Assembly (NCBI GenBank): GCA_024663395.1
Contig: JANFAH010000003.1
Span: 1,612,001-1,676,000 of the forward strand
Length of the DNA: 64,000 nt
Direction of reading: 5' to 3'
Source: Pisolithus tinctorius
Taxonomy: Eukaryota; Basidiomycota; Agaricomycetes; Boletales; Pisolithaceae
The notes under the pieces were generated by a model. It was given only the letters and a program-made list of their open reading frames with translations. It was not told where the DNA came from and ran no database searches. Shown piece after piece: positions 60,501 through 64,000 of this stretch. The translations under genes and the position numbers were made by a program. Positions within the stretch are counted from its first letter, which is position 1. Each line of letters opens with the position of its first letter.

Positions 60501-62885
60501 TTGCATGCACTGAGGGGCCACCAGTCACGTCCTTCCGACATACCTGCGAGTAGATCCTCCAGGCGAGCAGACATGTACCCGATCACTGGATCCTTCAGGA
60601 TGTCGCGGTCGTCGACTACTTTAAGGGTAATCATGGAAGACCGTTTATCCATACACAGGAATTCGGTTGGCGATTCCCACACAGGGTTATTCGTGTGCTT
60701 GATGATCTGCGTACGGTGGATGGCGGAAGGGTCCTCGCCTAGATAAACCTTCACGAGTGGAGTGAGGTCGCCAGTAAGGGACTTGGTAGAATCAAGGTCC
60801 TTTGCTTGGTGTACGGTAAGTCGAACTATACCAATATCTGCCAAAAAATTAGGTTCAGCAAAAAAAAAAAGCTTGATGTCGATCGAGTTACGAACTCGTG
60901 TCTGGAATTTGCTCCTTTCCTTCGATCATCTCCGGTTTCAGGACTGGGTAGTATGACAAGTTAAAACGCAACAAGCCACGCTCCTTGCCATCCTTCAGTA
61001 TAGGTTGTTCAATGCCTTCGATGGTTGCGTCATCCTGTAGTTTTTGCAAATCGAATGTAGCCGACCCAAGACGAGTGTCCTTCCTGTGCTCGTTATAGTC
61101 CATGACATTCAACACCAGTGGTTCTTGCAAGGTGTTCACCAGGATAAATTTAGTTTCTGCCCACGTTGGATTATATCTATATAGGAGATTAACTAGGTCG
61201 ACTTGACGGCGTATGTATGCGTACTCACGTATTACTCCAGTGATTCGTCCTGGAAAGCTCTTGCCGATCATTTATGGTCACACTAACATATGGATCGGGT
61301 GATCCGCCGCCAATCTTGTTACCCTTCAGTCCTCGAGCAGCTTCGATGGTGATCTGAACAACACCAATTGCCGCATCCAGCGGGACGCCTGACAATAGCT
61401 GCTCCAAGTTAAGCGAGAAAACGTTGGGATCGTACATCATCGGCCCGAGGTTGGCATGTACCATCTCGCGAATAAATTCGGATAGTCCAGGGATCTGTGC
61501 ACGTCAGTAAGTATCAAACAGGTTGCGATAAAACTTACGTGGGCGATATCAAAACCAAACGTATCACCTCCTACGGGCTTCAAGACATAGTCAAGGGTGG
61601 GTTTCTCCAGGAAAGAGATGTCAACAATTTGAATATGGGGAAAGTTCGAGACCAGCTTAAGTTTGACTCGTATAAGGCCCGCGAAAGTTATGTCCTCTAT
61701 AAGAATCGGCATCGCAGCACTCGCCAATCCCCTGCCTACTCTCACTGACAACACAATCTTTGGATTGACCTTCTTCATTGCCTCGCGAGGGGTCATATCG
61801 GAAATGTCGTTTGGCATAAACGAGATGTTCCAGTCCATCATCACGACATCATCATCAGTGTTGGGAAATGTGCGAACTTTGACAATACGGGGCGCCTTGG
61901 TACCGAGAGTGAAGGTACTGAGACGAAGAGAGTCCAAGAAGGCAGGAGTACTGATGCTGAGGATCTGATCCACGGTAGCCACGAGCGATTTAGAGAGTAC
62001 CGGTTCATATATGAGCCAAAAGCGATCGAGGAAATTGTTCAGCCAGTCGGCACTTTCGTGTTCTGAGGCCAGACGAGCCTTGACCAGTTCGCGCTGGATA
62101 TCATCTCGCGCGCAGCGCCTGACACGAGCCATCGACGTTGTGTAGTAAGTGCAGCAGACTGCAAGAAGGATAAATAGCCATCCCCATCCAAAGTTGAAAC
62201 GCGTGAAGAAATGAGATGCACACACAGCCTGCGGAAAAAGTGAGCCGGACTGAAGTTGACAAGTCTCAACAGACGCACGAAAATGATAATACCAGCGTTA
62301 TGGTACCAATCACCGTAGAATTGTTCAGGCAGGAAGCGTTCGAGGACCGCCTTATCCCTCGTTTGTTCGTCTTCAGACCGAGGAACGTCGACGTTCGCCA
62401 CAGAACGCCATCCAACTTTATACCATTCCGGTATCTCTGGGGCTGGCCCGGACGGATAAGCGCCTATGTCAGAAGGTGAAGCAGGGACTGGAGCGGCTCT
62501 GTCCTGCTTCTCCTGCTTCTCTTCAGCTGGTCTGTCTGCATCCTCCACAGTAATGGTCGGCACGACTCCCTTCGTTCCAGTATCGATAGGCACTTCTGAA
62601 CGCAACCGAACTGTTAAAGGCCGTCGAAATTGCCAGAGGTCGCTCGAACTACGTACCTTTGCATGCAGGGACGTCGCTGCCTAGACTCGTGTAAGGCTTG
62701 AGCTTATCTTGGCTCTTGGCCACATCAGAGGCTTTCTTCTCTGGAGGAGCATCTGGGTCAAATACGTGGACGGCAGCGCCCCTGGATGCAGCTTCGTCGA
62801 CAATTCCGAGAACCTGCGCGTGTGCGTCCTCCTGGATCTGTTGCTGGCGGGCCTGCACGCTCTCTGGCGGCGCGTTTGTCGCCAT
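57571..62885 (-). CDS. Tricalbin-like ER-plasma membrane tether (SMP plus five C2 domains)
   Basis: Relative of yeast Tcb1-3 and extended synaptotagmins, which tether ER to plasma membrane and move lipids. Exons: 62885-62657, 62595-62279, 62228-61539, 61494-61229, 61176-60896, 60837-60372, 60317-60290, 60234-60168, 60118-60080, 60025-60009, 59957-59916, 59863-59410, 59359-59088, 59033-58919, 58868-58806, 58756-58644, 58590-57998, 57948-57837, 57786-57571, giving 1459 aa. An N-terminal hydrophobic hairpin (FNFGWGWLFILLAVCCTYY) precedes the SMP domain (ESADWLNNFLDRFWLIYEP). C2 starts are IGVVQITIEAARGLKG, IGIVRLTVHQAKDLD, IGVVRLWLQRATDV, GVLRVELVGAKDLRS and LKVVVLSAKGLHT. Calcium-type Asp residues are clear in several, e.g. 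SPDPYVSV and KSDPYAVF. Exons of 17 and 28 nt are needed for frame. Confidence 0.92.
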
Positions 62886-63466
62886 CTCCAGAAACGACGG
62901 TGAGGAAGGAAACTAAATGGTTTTATAAGAAAGAGGAAGGTGCCAGTCGTACTACAGAGGACGAGAAGCGAACTACTGCCAACGGGTCAGGTAGAATGCA
63001 GCGTGCCCTTCTACTTATGCCTAGGAGAGACGTCACCCCTGATGTCACTGCTACCTTTTAAAGCAGCTACCACGCCGACAGATACTAAAACAGTACACTC
63101 CTCCGGCCGGCCTACCTGCCTTCCACTTGGATCGTGCCTGATATAGAAAGGCCGAACTGTAACAGACAGGCTGTCAAACGGACAGTCAACCCACGGTGTA
63201 TGAGGGTATACACCTGGATGATTTGATGGTGCGACAGAGTCTGGCTTGACATTACTTTCCAACTACCTGTAAGTAGTTCTGTCCTGTAAATGTCCCAGAA
63301 AGTGCCAAGGTGCGCGTGCGACGGAGGTGCCGCTTAGAAAAGAAAGAATATTAACTTGGACAGTTGAAGTTCTTGTCCAGGTCTGATGACGATATGGTGG
63401 TAAGGCCGGAATGCGGAAGTGATCTTCTAACACAAGCAAGGAAGCATCCTGCAGAAACTAGTGGTC
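62886..63466. other. intergenic region
   Basis: About 580 bp upstream of the tricalbin gene and downstream of the HAD-like gene. No conserved frame; it should hold the tricalbin promoter. Confidence 0.55.
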
Positions 63467-64000
63467 TCACAACCTTCCGGCGGCCCTCTCTGCCTCCACG
63501 TGCGCAATAACCTCGTTCCAGTCTTGTACACGTTTCACGCGGACCTTGGGCGAGTTAACCTTCCTCAGCTCCTCCTCGCAATGGATAACGTCGCGCTCAA
63601 GAAACCGGTTGTCACCTTCCACCTCAATGCGCTTGGCGTACACCATGTCATCCTGCTCCTCCGAGTGCCGAGATAACCGCTTGTTCCACTCGTATGAGCC
63701 GAAAAGCAGGACAGGAGGTGGCGCAACCCCACCGCCAGATTCGGCCGTGTGCTGCATGCATGCCATGGCGTTCTCGACGGAATCATCGATGAGCAGCTTT
63801 GCACCGATGTCCATGCATACCTGGGCCTTGCTGAGTCTGGTGGCCACCGCATGTCCGTCGTTTGCAACGAAATGCTTGTAAGTACCATTTGAGACGGCTC
63901 TCTGAGCATTTGCAAACTGCCCGGTGCATATGATGCATTCAAAGAGGTCCCCGAAGTGGCGATTGACCCACTTCCAGCTGGCATGCTCGACTTCCTTGTT
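63467..64000 (-). CDS. HAD-superfamily-like protein, partial (cut by window edge)
   Basis: The frame is open from the right edge to the stop at 63469-63467, giving at least 177 C-terminal residues. Visible features are ECIICTGQF, a strand-like segment, and SKAQVCMDIGAKLLIDDSVENA, which fits HAD motifs III (Lys) and IV (acidic DD). PPPVLLFGSYEWNKR and QDWNEVIAHVEAERAAGRL follow. Fungal genomes carry similar HAD-like proteins of unknown substrate. The residues between ICTGQF and KHFVANDGHAV look unlike the family and might hide a short intron (possible GTTTGC donor). The N-terminus with motif I (DxD) lies outside the window. Confidence 0.65.
   Translation of the reverse strand, partial: NKEVEHASWKWVNRHFGDLFECIICTGQFANAQRAVSNGTYKHFVANDGHAVATRLSKAQVCMDIGAKLLIDDSVENAMACMQHTAESGGGVAPPPVLLFGSYEWNKRLSRHSEEQDDMVYAKRIEVEGDNRFLERDVIHCEEELRKVNSPKVRVKRVQDWNEVIAHVEAERAAGRL

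Noticed and set aside
60861..60870. Poly-A run inside a tricalbin intron as a functional element
   Set aside because: On the transcribed strand it is simply the polypyrimidine tract (poly-T) of the intron 60895-60838.

Overview
The window is nuclear DNA of a filamentous basidiomycete, most likely an Agaricomycete. Almost every gene is cut by many short introns (mostly 48-66 nt, GT(A/G)NGT donors, CTNAN-like branch sites). Gene density is about one gene per 2.2 kb. The recognisable proteins are fungal housekeeping families mixed with families typical of mushroom-forming fungi (OPT transporter, Myb/C2H2 protein, chymotrypsin-like hypothetical protein). Gene models were built by hand: each intron was chosen so that the reading frame and the conserved protein sequence both continue across the join.

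Layout. 0.4-10 kb: TIM10(-), UTP4(+), an Mpv17/PMP22-family gene(-), PTH2(-), HAS1(+), a TMEM33/Pom33-family gene(+). 10-18.6 kb: a small unrecognised membrane protein(+), a CBS/PB1 protein(+), SGF11(+), a UPF0658 Golgi membrane protein(+), BET1(+). 18.8-30 kb: ULP1(-), an intron-containing elongator tRNA-Met(+), UGO1(+), a RINT-1/Tip20 protein(+), MCM3(-). 30.5-38.9 kb: PRP17(-), a Myb plus C2H2 regulator(+), SGT2(-), PRP19(+). 39.5-48.3 kb is the only accessory-looking stretch: an oligopeptide transporter(-), a chymotrypsin-like protein with no visible 5' exon(+), a short orphan gene(-) and about 2 kb without a gene. 48.3-64 kb: ALG10(+), an intronless Ser-rich coiled-coil gene(+), a kinesin-6(-), MTQ2(+), a five-C2-domain tricalbin(-) and a HAD-like gene(-) cut by the window edge.

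How the genes relate. They serve core cell functions: ribosome assembly (UTP4, HAS1), splicing (PRP17, PRP19), mitochondria (TIM10, UGO1, the Mpv17-like protein, PTH2), the ER and secretory route (BET1, RINT-1/Tip20, ALG10, SGT2, Pom33-like, tricalbin), replication and mitosis (MCM3, kinesin-6) and SUMO or chromatin control (ULP1, SGF11). There is no operon-like organisation. Several pairs are divergent with very short shared promoters (PTH2/HAS1 start codons 79 bp apart, SGT2/PRP19 117 bp), and a CACGTG box recurs in these spacers.

I see no clear new multi-gene system. The most unusual features are at the gene-structure level: internal exons of 6, 11, 13 and 17 nt, a 6-nt terminal exon carrying only the last codon and the stop, and two GC-AG introns. 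Also notable are the Myb/zinc-finger fusion, the 5'-incomplete protease-like gene and a G7-A-G7 tract upstream of the transporter.
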